64,000 bases of DNA, taken from assembly GCF_030406405.1 (NCBI RefSeq), contig NZ_JAUEPL010000014.1, positions 50,307-114,306 of the forward strand, written 5' to 3'. A program made the position numbers and the translations under genes. Positions 39,206 to 47,233 of this stretch are shown piece after piece; positions within the stretch are counted from its first letter, which is position 1, and each line of letters begins with the position of its first letter. This DNA is from Streptomyces ficellus. GTDB taxonomy: Bacteria > Actinomycetota > Actinomycetes > Streptomycetales > Streptomycetaceae. The notes under the pieces were generated by a model, which was given only the letters and a program-made list of their open reading frames with translations, had not been told where the DNA came from and did not search any database.

Positions 39206-40218
39206 GCGTGCTGCTCCTTCCGGTCGTGCGCGCGGCGGCCGGTGAGGCGGGTGACGGCGAAGGACAGCAGTGCGGCGGTGAGCGCGAGGAGTACGGAGGC
39301 GGCGGCCGCGAGTCCGTAGTCGTTGCGGTCGAAGGCGGCGGTGTACGCGTACATGTTGGGCGTCCAGGTGGAGGTGACGGCGGAGCCCGTGCCCTTGTCG
39401 AGGATCAGCGGCTCGGTGAACAGCTGGAGCGAGCCGATGACGGTGAACAGCGCCACCATGGCCAAGGAGGCGCGGATGAGGGGGAGTTTGATGCTGAAGG
39501 CGGTCCGCCAGGAGCCCGCGCCGTCGACGGTCGCCGCTTCGAGGACGGAGCGGTCGATGGCCTGGAGGGCGGCGTAGAAGATCACCATGTTGTAGCCGAG
39601 CCATTCCCACAGCGCGATGTTCACGACGGAGGGGAGGGCGCCTTCGGGCGAGAAGAAGTCGAAGCCGACGCCGCCGGACTCCATGGCCTCGACGACCGGG
39701 CTGAGCTGGGGCGTGTAGAGGTACACCCAGATCAGCGCGGCGATGATGCCGGGCACGGCGTGCGGCAGGAAAAGGGCCAGCTGGAAGAAGCGGCGGGCGC
39801 GGGCGAGCGCCGAGTCGAGCAGCAGGGCGAGGGTGAGGGCCCCGGCGAGCAGCAGCGGGATGTAGAGCAGGCAGTACCCGAGCAGTACGCCGAACCCTTC
39901 GCGGAAGGCCCGGTCGCCCAGCGCCGCCAGGTAGTTGTCGAGTCCGGTGAAGACGGTCTCGGTGCCGCCGAAGCCCAGCCCCGACTGCTTCTCGGTGAAC
40001 AGGCTCAGCCAGACCGCGTAACCGATCGGCACCACCATCACCGCGGTGAACAGGACGAAGAAGGGGGCGAGCAGGACGGCGGCCGCGCCGGTACGGGCAC
40101 GGGCGATGGTAGGGGCGACGGTAGGGGTGGCGGCAGGGGCTGGGGGTGCGGTCGGGCCTTTGGGGGCGAGGGCGGGGGCGGGGACGGGGGCGGGGGCGCG
40201 GGCGGCGCGGGCCTTCAT
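39202..40218 (-). CDS. Carbohydrate ABC transporter permease, MalF type
   Basis: The 338-residue permease has an unusual Ala/Pro repeat tail at the N-terminus (APVPAPALAPKGPTAPPAPA), then six membrane segments. The EAA loop appears as VLEAATVDGAGSWRTAFSIKLP. It starts seven bases after the binding-protein stop and is translationally coupled to the MalG-type permease. The two permeases are expected to form a heterodimer channel. Confidence 0.92.
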   Translation of the reverse strand: MKARAARAPAPVPAPALAPKGPTAPPAPAATPTVAPTIARARTGAAAVLLAPFFVLFTAVMVVPIGYAVWLSLFTEKQSGLGFGGTETVFTGLDNYLAALGDRAFREGFGVLLGYCLLYIPLLLAGALTLALLLDSALARARRFFQLALFLPHAVPGIIAALIWVYLYTPQLSPVVEAMESGGVGFDFFSPEGALPSVVNIALWEWLGYNMVIFYAALQAIDRSVLEAATVDGAGSWRTAFSIKLPLIRASLAMVALFTVIGSLQLFTEPLILDKGTGSAVTSTWTPNMYAYTAAFDRNDYGLAAAASVLLALTAALLSFAVTRLTGRRAHDRKEQHA

Positions 40219-40224
40219 CGGGGG

Positions 40225-41547
40225 TCAGCCCTCGACCTTCAGGCCGCGCTTCTTCATCTCCGCGACGGTCGCCTCGTGTCCGGCCCTGATGGCGTCGGCG
40301 AGGGTCGTGCCACCGTTCGCGATCTTGCCGAACCCGTCCTTGATGGCGAGGTTGGTGGTCCCGGTGGCCGGGCCCCACGCCCAGTTGGGGTTGATGGAGG
40401 CACCGGCCCGCTCGAAGAGCGCGTAGATGTCCTGGCCGCCGTAGAAGCCGGCGTCGAAGGCCTCCTTGGCGACCGGGCGGAGTCCGGCGGCGGCGGGGAA
40501 GGCGCTGGAGGTGCCGGAGGCGATCCGGGCCTTGACGCCCTCCTCGGTGGTGGCCATCCAGGTGGCGAACTCCACCGCGGGCCCGGCCTTCTCGCTGTCC
40601 TTGGTGACGGCGAAGGTGGAGCCGCCGAGCATGCCACTGGCGGGCTTGCCGTCCCAGGTGGGCATCGGGGCGACGGCCCACGCGCCGCTCTGCTCGGGCA
40701 GGGTGCCCTTGAGGACGCCCGCGCCCCAGGAGGCGCCGAGGTAGCCGATGGTGGAGCCGTTCTTCAGGGAACTGGTCCACTCGGGGGTGAAGGAGGCGTG
40801 GTTGTGGACCAGGCCGGCATCGAGCAGGCCCTGCCAGTAGGCGGTGACCTTGTGGGTGGCGGCGTCGGTGGTGTCGACCTTCCAGGTGTCGCCCTCGGCC
40901 TTGAACCACTGGGCACCGGCCTGCCAGGCCAGCGCCTGGAAGCTGGTCGGGTCGTCGGGGAAGAAGGTGGCGATCCGGGTCCTGGCGTCGGTCTTCTTCA
41001 CCTTCTCGGCCGCGGCCCTGAACTCCGCCCACGTCGTGGGAACCTCGATCCCGTACTTCGCGAAGAGGTCCTTGCGGTAGTAGAAGGCCTGTGGCGCGGC
41101 GTCGAAGGGCACGGCCCAGTTCTTGCCGCCGAGCGTGGTGAGTTCCACGGCCTGCGGCAGCAGCTTGCCCTTGACGTCGTCCGACAGGTGGGCGCCGATG
41201 TCCTGGAGCGCTCCCTGGCTGACGAACTCGGGGAGCGAGGGGTATTCGATGGAGACCAGGTCGGGGGCATTGCCCGCCTTCACGGCGTTGGAGATCTTGG
41301 CGTAGCCGCCGGCGTTGCCGGAGGGGATCTCCTCGAACGTCACCTTGATGTTCCGGTGCGAGGCGTTGAAGGCGTCGACGACGTCCTTGGATCCCTTGGC
41401 CCAGCCCCAGAAGGTGATGGTCACGGGCTTGCCGTCGGCCGCGGGGGCCGACGCCCCGTCACCGCCGCCGCCACACCCCGTCAGTACGGCGAGGGCGGCG
41501 GCGGTGACGGCCACGACGGGGGACGTTCTGCTCCAACTGCGGCTCAT
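40225..41547 (-). CDS. Sugar-binding lipoprotein of an ABC importer
   Basis: The 440-residue protein has a signal peptide and lipobox (VLTGC, lipidated Cys25), followed by Gly repeats and an extracellular solute-binding fold of the MalE type (ITFWGWAKGSKDVVDAFNAS, YYRKDLFAKYGIEVPTTWAEF). It is tethered outside the membrane and delivers the substrate to the two permeases. The family (CUT1) usually binds oligosaccharides; the exact ligand cannot be told. An operator-like half-site lies 89 bases upstream of the start. Confidence 0.93.
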   Translation of the reverse strand: MSRSWSRTSPVVAVTAAALAVLTGCGGGGDGASAPAADGKPVTITFWGWAKGSKDVVDAFNASHRNIKVTFEEIPSGNAGGYAKISNAVKAGNAPDLVSIEYPSLPEFVSQGALQDIGAHLSDDVKGKLLPQAVELTTLGGKNWAVPFDAAPQAFYYRKDLFAKYGIEVPTTWAEFRAAAEKVKKTDARTRIATFFPDDPTSFQALAWQAGAQWFKAEGDTWKVDTTDAATHKVTAYWQGLLDAGLVHNHASFTPEWTSSLKNGSTIGYLGASWGAGVLKGTLPEQSGAWAVAPMPTWDGKPASGMLGGSTFAVTKDSEKAGPAVEFATWMATTEEGVKARIASGTSSAFPAAAGLRPVAKEAFDAGFYGGQDIYALFERAGASINPNWAWGPATGTTNLAIKDGFGKIANGGTTLADAIRAGHEATVAEMKKRGLKVEG

Positions 41548-41635
41548 GGCAGGGCTCCTGAACGGGCGGCGGCACGGATGGTGTGGCCGTGATGATTGAG
41601 CCAGTCGTGAGCGAAGTCAAGAGCGAAAGATTGAT

Positions 41636-41643
41636 TGATCGAA
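41636..41643. promoter_or_regulatory. Operator-like half-site before the binding-protein gene
   Basis: TGATCGAA occurs in the 102-base gap between the regulator stop and the binding-protein start, within ATTGATCGAA, which differs by one base from the arm AATGATCGAA of the palindrome upstream of the regulator. A weak mate, TAGATCA, lies at 41646-41652. This suggests that the regulator also controls the importer. Confidence 0.5.
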
Positions 41644-41649
41644 AATAGA

Positions 41650-42795
41650 TCAGGCAGGTTCGGGTGCGGCGGCTCCGCAGGACGCCCGGACGCGAAGGCG
41701 CGGCAGCAGCGCCAGATGCCGCCGGGGGTCCGCGTCGTCCTCGCCTTCCGCGCTCCCCTCGCGCGCCGCCCGGGCCAGCCGCTCGACCAGCAGCTCGGTC
41801 GCGAGCCGGCCCACCTGCCGCTTGGGCGGGGCGACCGCCGTCAGCGGGATGTCGGCGAGGGCGGCGACCTCGTCGTCGTACGCGATCAGCGCCAGGTCCT
41901 GCGGCACGCGCACGCCCAGCTCGGCGAGGCGCTGCACCATCTGGATCGCGTCCACGTCGTTGTGCACCAGGGCCGCGGACGCGCCGCCCGAGGCGACCGC
42001 CGAGCGCAGCGCCCGGACCGCCTCCTCGAACCCCGCCGCGTCCAGCTCCGCGGGCACCGACTCGATCACCGGGCCCGGCGCGCGCAGCCCGAGCGCGCCC
42101 AGTGCCTCGGCGTACCCGGCGCGCACCGCGAGCGCGGTCGGACTGTCCGCGCGGGCCACCAGCAGCGGCGCGCCGTGCCCGAGGCCCGCGAGGTGGCGCA
42201 CGGCGAGCAGGACCCCGTGACCGTGGTCGGAGGACACCCGGTCCAGCCCGTCCAGCGCGGAGCCCGGCGCCGCGCGCCGCTCCAGCAGCACGGCCGGCAC
42301 CGGCAGCCCGGCGATCCAGTCGCTGTGCTCCGCCTGGTCGCCGGGCGCCCGCCAGCCGGGCGCCACCAGCAGCCCTTCCGCGCCCGCTGCCAGCAGGCCG
42401 TCGGTGCGCGCCCGGTCGTCCTCGGGCCGGTAGTCGGAGATCCGCAGGATCAGCCGCGCCCCGGCCCGGGCCGCCGCCTCGCGCGCCCCGCGGATCACCT
42501 CGGCGAAGTAGTACGTCGCGGACGGCGCCAGCAGGCCGAGCACCGGCCCGCTGCCGGGCGCGGCGGCCGGCGGCTCGGCGCCCGGGCGGTACTCGGCCCC
42601 GCCCCGGCTCCCGGGCCACGAGACCTGGCCGTGCACGCGGTCCAGCAGTCCCCGGCCGGCCAGCGCCTCCACGTCCCGGCGCGCGGTGACCGGAGAGACG
42701 CCCAGCTGCGCGGCGAGGTCCGAGACGCGCGCCGTACCGCGCTCCCGCACCAGGGCGAGCAGACGGTCGTGACGTTCAACAGCACTCTCGCGCAC
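41650..42795 (-). CDS. Transcriptional regulator: DeoR-type DNA-binding end with LacI-type sensor
   Basis: The 381-residue protein begins MRESAVERHDRLLALVRERG, then VSDLAAQLGVSPVTARRDVEALAGRGLLDRVHG, a DeoR-type winged helix-turn-helix. The rest is a LacI/GalR periplasmic-binding-like sensor (GPVLGLLAPSATYYFAEVIRGARE, AALVHNDVDAIQMVQRLAELGV, DLALIAYDDEVAALADIPLTAV). GTG 42795 has GGGAG upstream; a longer open frame exists but adds an unrelated extension. It lies directly before the importer genes on the same strand and is the likely sugar-responsive repressor of the cluster. Confidence 0.9.
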   Translation of the reverse strand: MRESAVERHDRLLALVRERGTARVSDLAAQLGVSPVTARRDVEALAGRGLLDRVHGQVSWPGSRGGAEYRPGAEPPAAAPGSGPVLGLLAPSATYYFAEVIRGAREAAARAGARLILRISDYRPEDDRARTDGLLAAGAEGLLVAPGWRAPGDQAEHSDWIAGLPVPAVLLERRAAPGSALDGLDRVSSDHGHGVLLAVRHLAGLGHGAPLLVARADSPTALAVRAGYAEALGALGLRAPGPVIESVPAELDAAGFEEAVRALRSAVASGGASAALVHNDVDAIQMVQRLAELGVRVPQDLALIAYDDEVAALADIPLTAVAPPKRQVGRLATELLVERLARAAREGSAEGEDDADPRRHLALLPRLRVRASCGAAAPEPA

Positions 42796-42864
42796 GGCGG
42801 AAGTCTCCCTCGGGGTGTGGTGGCTCCATCGAGCGGCGCCCGGTCGTCGCCCGACCCTAGACCA

Positions 42865-42922
42865 GAATGATCGAACGGCGGAAGTTTCGATCATTCGTTC
42901 CGCGACTGTTGACGTTCGATCA
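42865..42922. promoter_or_regulatory. Operator region before the regulator
   Basis: GAATGATCGAA (42865-42875) and TTCGATCATTC (42886-42896) are perfect 11-bp inverted arms separated by ten bases. A third half-site, TTCGATCA, lies at 42915-42922. The region is 70-130 bases upstream of the regulator start, so autoregulation is likely. DeoR-family proteins often bind several spaced copies of sequences of this kind. The rest of the 212-base gap to the SDR gene shows nothing else. Confidence 0.7.
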
Positions 42923-43007
42923 CTTTCCGCGCATGATTCCGGCCAGGTGACGGCCAGGCAGGGGCTGGTCGTCGGGGGGCGGGCGGGTCGCGAGCGCGGC
43001 CGCAGGG

Positions 43008-43781
43008 TTACCGCGGCCCGTACTTGCGGCCCGCCCGGGAGCTCACGCCTCCCAGCAGCCCGCGCGGCGCCAGCTTCACCACACCCATCAGCGCCTTGTA
43101 CCGCGGGTCCGGAATCGACAGCGTCTTGCCCCGCGCCAGATCCGCCAGCGCCTCCGCCACCAGCTTGTCGGCGTCCAGCCACAGCCAGCCCGGGATGTTG
43201 TCCGTCCCCATCCCGGCCCGCTCATGGAACTCCGTACGCACGAAGCCCGGGCACAGCGCCATCAGCCGCACCCCGCTGCCCGCCAGATCACGCGCCGCGC
43301 CCTGCGTGAACTGCACGACCCACGCCTTCGACGCCCCGTACGTGCCGCGCGGCACGAACGCGGCGACCGACGCGACGTTCACCACGCCGCCCCGCCCCCG
43401 GTCGCGCATGGAAGCCGCCGCCGCCGAGGTCAGCCGCAGCACCGCCTCGCAGTGCACCTTCAGCATCCTCAGCTCGTCGGCCATCGACACGTCCAGGAAG
43501 CGGCCCTTGTTGCCGAACCCGGCGTTGTTGATGAGCAGGTCCACCGGCCGCTTGGGGTCGGACAGCCGCGCCTCCAGGGCCGCGATGCCGTCCTCCTCGG
43601 CCAGGTCGGCCGCCAGCACCTCGGCCTCGATCCCATGCCGGTCGTGCAGCTCGGTCGCCTGTTCCCGGAGCCGCTTCACATCCCGGGCCACCAGCACCAC
43701 GTCGCGGCCGTCCGCCGCCAGCCGCCGCGCGAAGGCGGCCCCGATTCCCGCCGTCGCGCCCGTAATCAGTGCAGTCGTCAT
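43008..43781 (-). CDS. Short-chain dehydrogenase/reductase
   Basis: The 257-residue SDR has the cofactor loop TGATAGIGAAFARRLA, LINNAGFGNKG, the Ser of VVNVASVAAF and the YGASK catalytic pair. The Arg residues after the second strand (VARDVKRL) suggest NADPH preference. The C-terminal region (GWLWLDADKLVAEALADLAR) resembles the DltE/YqjQ-like group. ATG 43781 gives the standard start. The substrate is unknown. Confidence 0.88.
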   Translation of the reverse strand: MTTALITGATAGIGAAFARRLAADGRDVVLVARDVKRLREQATELHDRHGIEAEVLAADLAEEDGIAALEARLSDPKRPVDLLINNAGFGNKGRFLDVSMADELRMLKVHCEAVLRLTSAAAASMRDRGRGGVVNVASVAAFVPRGTYGASKAWVVQFTQGAARDLAGSGVRLMALCPGFVRTEFHERAGMGTDNIPGWLWLDADKLVAEALADLARGKTLSIPDPRYKALMGVVKLAPRGLLGGVSSRAGRKYGPR

Positions 43782-43866
43782 GCGCGGCACGTTAGTGCCT
43801 CCCACGGACATGCCGGCGCGCCGTCCACAGGCGGCGGCCGTGACCCGCCCGTACATATACGGAGTG

Positions 43867-44550
43867 TCAGGATCTGGCGGCTCGCGAAATGTACGACAGC
43901 GCCACCTCGCGGAGCTCGGGGTCCAGCGCCTCACCCGCCCCGAGCAGGCGCGGCAGCAGCTCCCGCTGGAGGGTGCACGCCCGGAAGGCGACCTCGACGG
44001 TCACGTCGTGGTCCGGCCGGTGCACGACCTCGATCGCGTCGCCCGCGCGGATGTCGCCCGGCTCGACGACCCGCAGGAGCGGGCCCGGGGCGGCGCGCCG
44101 GGTGAACCGCTTCACCCAGCCCCGTTCGTCCAGCCAACCCGCGAACGTACGGCAGGGAATGCGCCCGGACGCCACCTCCAGGACCGCCGAACCGATCCGC
44201 CACCGCTCGCCGATCAGCGCGGCGTTGACGTCGATGCCCGAGGTGGTGAGGTTCTCCCCGAACGCGCCGTTGGCGAGCGGACGCCCCAACTCGCCCTCCC
44301 AGTGGTCCAGCTCCTCGCGCGCGAACGCGTACACCGCCCGGTGTCTCCCGCCGTGGAAGCGCAGGTCACAGACCGCGTCCCCGGCCACGCCACTCGCTCT
44401 CGCGCCCCTCTCGCCCTCGCCCCTCGGCCCCGGATCCGACACCCGGACCGGCCCGTCGGCCGGCCGCTTGTCGATCCCGGACGTACCGCTCGGCGCGTCG
44501 GTGTAGTCGACGGCCCTGGACCGCCCCACGTTCACGGTGAGAACTCTCAT
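43867..44550 (-). CDS. MOSC domain protein
   Basis: The 227-residue protein has a MOSC domain: DLRFHGGRHRAVYAFAREELDHW, GAFGENLTTSGIDVNAALIGERW, and the conserved Cys in GRIPCRTFAGW. The C-terminal helical part (WVKRFTRRAAPGPLLRV onward) matches the YiiM-like architecture. MOSC proteins carry sulphur for molybdenum-cofactor enzymes or act as reductases of N-hydroxylated compounds. ATG 44550 is divergent from the LysR gene with an 81-base gap, so the LysR protein may control it. Confidence 0.85.
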   Translation of the reverse strand: MRVLTVNVGRSRAVDYTDAPSGTSGIDKRPADGPVRVSDPGPRGEGERGARASGVAGDAVCDLRFHGGRHRAVYAFAREELDHWEGELGRPLANGAFGENLTTSGIDVNAALIGERWRIGSAVLEVASGRIPCRTFAGWLDERGWVKRFTRRAAPGPLLRVVEPGDIRAGDAIEVVHRPDHDVTVEVAFRACTLQRELLPRLLGAGEALDPELREVALSYISRAARS

Positions 44551-44595
44551 GAGCGGCACGCTAACGCCACGCTGCCCAAAGCAGCCAGCGAATAA

Positions 44596-44625
44596 TTGGC
44601 GCCCAGTCCAAGCGAGCCTTATATT
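44596..44625 (+). promoter_or_regulatory. Promoter for the LysR gene, leaderless arrangement
   Basis: TTGGCG (44596-44601) and TATATT (44620-44625) are separated by 18 bases. The GTG start at 44632 lies six bases after the -10, so transcription should start at the first codon. It also lies in the divergent gap, where LysR proteins usually bind. Confidence 0.6.
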
Positions 44626-44631
44626 CAAAGG

Positions 44632-45525
44632 GTGATCGAAGCCCGTCATCTGCGTGTGCTGCGCGCCGTCGCCTCCACCGGCTCCTTCTCGGCCGCCGCG
44701 CGCGAACTGGGCTGCACCCAGCCCGCCGTGAGCCAGCAGATGAAAGCGCTCGAAGCGTCCGCGGGCACACCGCTGCTGATCCGTACGGGCCGCGAGATGC
44801 GCCTGACACAAGCCGGCGAGGCGCTCGTACGCCACGCCTCGGGCATCCTCGCCGGGCTCACCGCCGCCGAGGAGGAGATCGCGGCCATCGCGGGGCTGCG
44901 GGCCGGGCGCGTGCGGCTGGTCTCCTTCCCCAGCGGCAGCTCGACCCTCGTGCCCACCGCGCTCGCCGCCCTGCGCGCGGCGCACCCCGGCACCCGCGTC
45001 TCCCTGGTCGAGGCCGAACCGCCCCGCTCGGTCGAGATGCTGCGCGAGGGCGACTGCGACGTGGCGCTCGCCTTCCGCTACCGCCCGGCCGTCGCGGAGT
45101 GGGACGACCTCGTCGTACGCCCGCTGCTCGCCGACCGCCTGGTCGGCCTGGTCCCGGAGGGCCACCGCCTCGCGGAGGCGGAAGCCGTGGCCATCGGCGA
45201 GCTCGCCGGGGAGTCGTGGATCGCGGGCTGCCCGCGCTGCCGCCGCCAGCTCGTGGAGGTCTGCGAGGGCGCGGGGTTCACCCCGCGCATCGACTTCGCG
45301 ACCGACGACTACCCCGCGGTGGTCGGCCTGGTCGGCGCGGGGCTCGGGGTCGCGGTGCTGCCCGAGCTCGCCATCGAGTCGGTACGGCCCAGGGGCGCCC
45401 GGATGGTCGCGGTGGAGCCCGCCGTCGAGCGGGAGGTCGTCGCCCTCACGCTGCCCGACCTGGCCCAGGTCCCGGCGGTCGCCGCCACCCTGGACGAACT
45501 GACACGCGCGGCCGCGCGCACCTGA
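44632..45525 (+). CDS. LysR family transcriptional regulator
   Basis: The 297-residue regulator has the N-terminal winged helix (MIEARHLRVLRAVASTGSFS, ARELGCTQPAVSQQMKALEA) and a type 2 periplasmic-like effector domain (VRLVSFPSGSSTLVPTALAAL, YPAVVGLVGAGLGVAVLPELA). A CPRCRR segment in the effector domain holds two close cysteines that could be redox-sensitive. GTG 44632 matches the promoter geometry. It is divergent from the MOSC gene, its likely target. Confidence 0.9.
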   Translation: MIEARHLRVLRAVASTGSFSAAARELGCTQPAVSQQMKALEASAGTPLLIRTGREMRLTQAGEALVRHASGILAGLTAAEEEIAAIAGLRAGRVRLVSFPSGSSTLVPTALAALRAAHPGTRVSLVEAEPPRSVEMLREGDCDVALAFRYRPAVAEWDDLVVRPLLADRLVGLVPEGHRLAEAEAVAIGELAGESWIAGCPRCRRQLVEVCEGAGFTPRIDFATDDYPAVVGLVGAGLGVAVLPELAIESVRPRGARMVAVEPAVEREVVALTLPDLAQVPAVAATLDELTRAAART

Positions 45526-45545
45526 ACCGCCGCCGGCCGGCGGCC

Positions 45546-45617
45546 CAAGCCGAAGGGACTGCCCAGGCCGGAGGGGCGGCGCAAGCCGAAGGGACTGTCC
45601 ACGCCGAAGGGGCGGCC
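45546..45617. repeat. 36-bp direct repeat, two copies
   Basis: Two 36-bp copies (45546-45581 and 45582-45617) start CAAGCCGAAGGGACTG and differ at a few bases; each consists of two related 18-bp halves. They lie in the 149-base gap between the converging LysR and whiD genes. Confidence 0.8.
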
Positions 45618-45674
45618 CGTGGTCGCCCCTGAGCAGATGTGCAGAAACGTTCCTTCATGTGTTCGGGCGAGGGG

Positions 45675-45995
45675 TCAGTTGCGCGCCGAAGTCGTCGCCG
45701 ACGTCTGGACCAGACGATTGCGGGCCCGTCCCATGAGCTCCTCGCGCTCGTCCTCGGTGAGACCGCCCCATACGCCGTAGGGCTCCCGCACGGCCAGCGC
45801 GTGGGCCGCGCACTCCGCGCGGACCGGGCACCGCATGCAGACCTCTTTCGCCGAGTTCTCGCGCGCACTCCGCGCCGCGCCGCGCTCACCTTCGGGGTGG
45901 AAGAAGAGCGAACTGTCGACCCCCCGGCAGGCCGCGAGCAGCTGCCAGTCCCACAGGTCGGCGTTGGGTCCGGGAAGGCGGGAGAAATCTGCCAT
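45675..45995 (-). CDS. whiD: WhiB-family iron-sulphur regulator WhiD
   Basis: The 106-residue protein has the four [4Fe-4S] cysteines C23, C53, C56 and C62 (LLAACRGVD, EVCMRCPVRAEC) and the GVWGG turn, followed by a basic C-terminus (ELMGRARNRLV). The N-terminus MADFSRLPGPNADLWDW and the place beside bldM identify it as WhiD, needed for spore maturation in S. coelicolor; it binds the principal sigma factor and is nitric-oxide sensitive. ATG 45995 has GGGGA eight bases upstream. It is divergent from bldM. Confidence 0.93.
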   Translation of the reverse strand: MADFSRLPGPNADLWDWQLLAACRGVDSSLFFHPEGERGAARSARENSAKEVCMRCPVRAECAAHALAVREPYGVWGGLTEDEREELMGRARNRLVQTSATTSARN

Positions 45996-46235
45996 AGCGC
46001 ATGTCCCCTTGGTTCCGGTAACTGAGCGGATTGGCTGGGCCGATATAGCAACGACCGTACAACTACTGTCTAAGTAGATGTAAATATGACTCATTGCGAA
46101 TCTAGCCACAGACACCGACAAAGTGAAGGAAAAGCCGCTAAATGGGGCATAGCTCTGGGTGAAGCAACGGTGACCTGCGTCGCTCTCCTCCGTACGCACC
46201 CCCTCACGTAGAGTGCCGAAGAGGGAGGGTGGACC

Positions 46236-46263
46236 CGTAACTCTTTCGAGTGACCGTCGTTGA
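46236..46263 (+). promoter_or_regulatory. Sigma-BldN type promoter for bldM
   Basis: CGTAAC (46236-46241) and CGTTGA (46258-46263) are separated by exactly 16 bases. This matches the known sigma-BldN target consensus, CGTAAC-N16-CGTTGA, and bldM is its classical target in S. coelicolor. It implies a leader of about 120 bases. The 393-base gap 45996-46388 holds no gene; it also contains a short inverted repeat at 46063-46077 (CTACT/AGTAG) on the whiD side. Confidence 0.88.
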
Positions 46264-46319
46264 GAGTGCGGAGGCGGTTGAGAGAACAAGCGCTCGGGCA
46301 GATGTCCGGGGGCGTCAAC

Positions 46320-46333
46320 CGTCACAGGTGACG
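46320..46333. promoter_or_regulatory. Palindrome between the bldM promoter and start codon
   Basis: CGTCAC (46320-46325) and GTGACG (46328-46333) are perfect inverted arms separated by AG, 56 bases before the bldM ATG. It could be a binding site for a dimeric response regulator or for BldM itself. No protein was assigned. Confidence 0.4.
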
Positions 46334-46388
46334 AAACGTAACCAGCCTGGAGGCTCAAGGTGACGCGCATCAGCTGCGGAGGACGGCC

Positions 46389-47000
46389 ATGACATCCGTC
46401 CTCGTCTGCGACGACTCCCCGCTTGCCCGAGAAGCGCTCCGCCGCGCCGTCGCGACGGTGCCCGGCGTCGAGCGTGTGACGACCGCGGCCAACGGCGAGG
46501 AAGTCCTCCGCCGCTGGGGTGCGGACCGCTCGGACCTCATTCTGATGGACGTACGCATGCCCGGTCTGGGCGGCGTGGAGACCGTACGCCGGCTGCTGTC
46601 AGCGGACCCCGGCGCCCGCATCATCATGCTCACCGTCGCCGAGGACCTGGACGGCGTGGCGCTCGCCGTCGCGGCCGGCGCCCGCGGCTACCTGCACAAG
46701 GACGCCTCACGCGCCGAGTTGCGGGCCACGGTCACCCAGGCCCTCGCCGATCCGACCTGGCGGCTCGCCCCGCGCCGGCTGCGCTCGGCCGAGATGGGCG
46801 CCGCGCCCACCCTCACCGCCCGCGAGATCCAGGTGCTGGAGGGCATGAGCCACGGCCGCTCCAACGCGGAGATCGGCCGTGAGCTCTTCCTCTCCGAGGA
46901 CACCGTGAAGACCCACGCCAGAAGGCTCTTCAAGAAGCTGGGCGCATCGGACCGGGCGCACGCGGTCGCGCTCGGATTCCGCTGGGGCCTGGTGCGCTAG
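46389..47000 (+). CDS. bldM: Developmental response regulator BldM
   Basis: The 203-residue orphan response regulator has an N-terminal receiver (MTSVLVCDDSPLAREALRRA, Asp54 in ILMDVRMPG, Lys in GYLHKDA) and a C-terminal LuxR-type helix-turn-helix (LTAREIQVLEGMSHGRSNAEI). BldM controls aerial growth and sporulation genes, as a homodimer or with WhiI. ATG 46389 has GGAGGA at 46378-46383. No sensor kinase lies nearby, as expected. Confidence 0.94.
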   Translation: MTSVLVCDDSPLAREALRRAVATVPGVERVTTAANGEEVLRRWGADRSDLILMDVRMPGLGGVETVRRLLSADPGARIIMLTVAEDLDGVALAVAAGARGYLHKDASRAELRATVTQALADPTWRLAPRRLRSAEMGAAPTLTAREIQVLEGMSHGRSNAEIGRELFLSEDTVKTHARRLFKKLGASDRAHAVALGFRWGLVR

Positions 47001-47233
47001 CACGTGACCGTATCGATCCCCGTCCGCCGCCCGGCGGACGGGGCGGCGGAGGCCCGATATCTGTTTCCCGCGCGATGCCGCATCCTTGAAGGGTGGAGTT
47101 CCTCGGGGACGAGTCGATCGAGCGGGAGGGGAGGGCGCAGGAGATGAGTTCCGGCGCGCCTGCTCATAACGCTTCGGTGCACAACAGCGGACGCGGTGCC
47201 GCGGATGAACGGCCGTCAAGGCACCATGGACCG

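Noticed and set aside
45639..46025. Plus-strand open frame opposite whiD
   Set aside because: whiD on the minus strand has all four iron-sulphur cysteines; the plus-strand frame has no motif.
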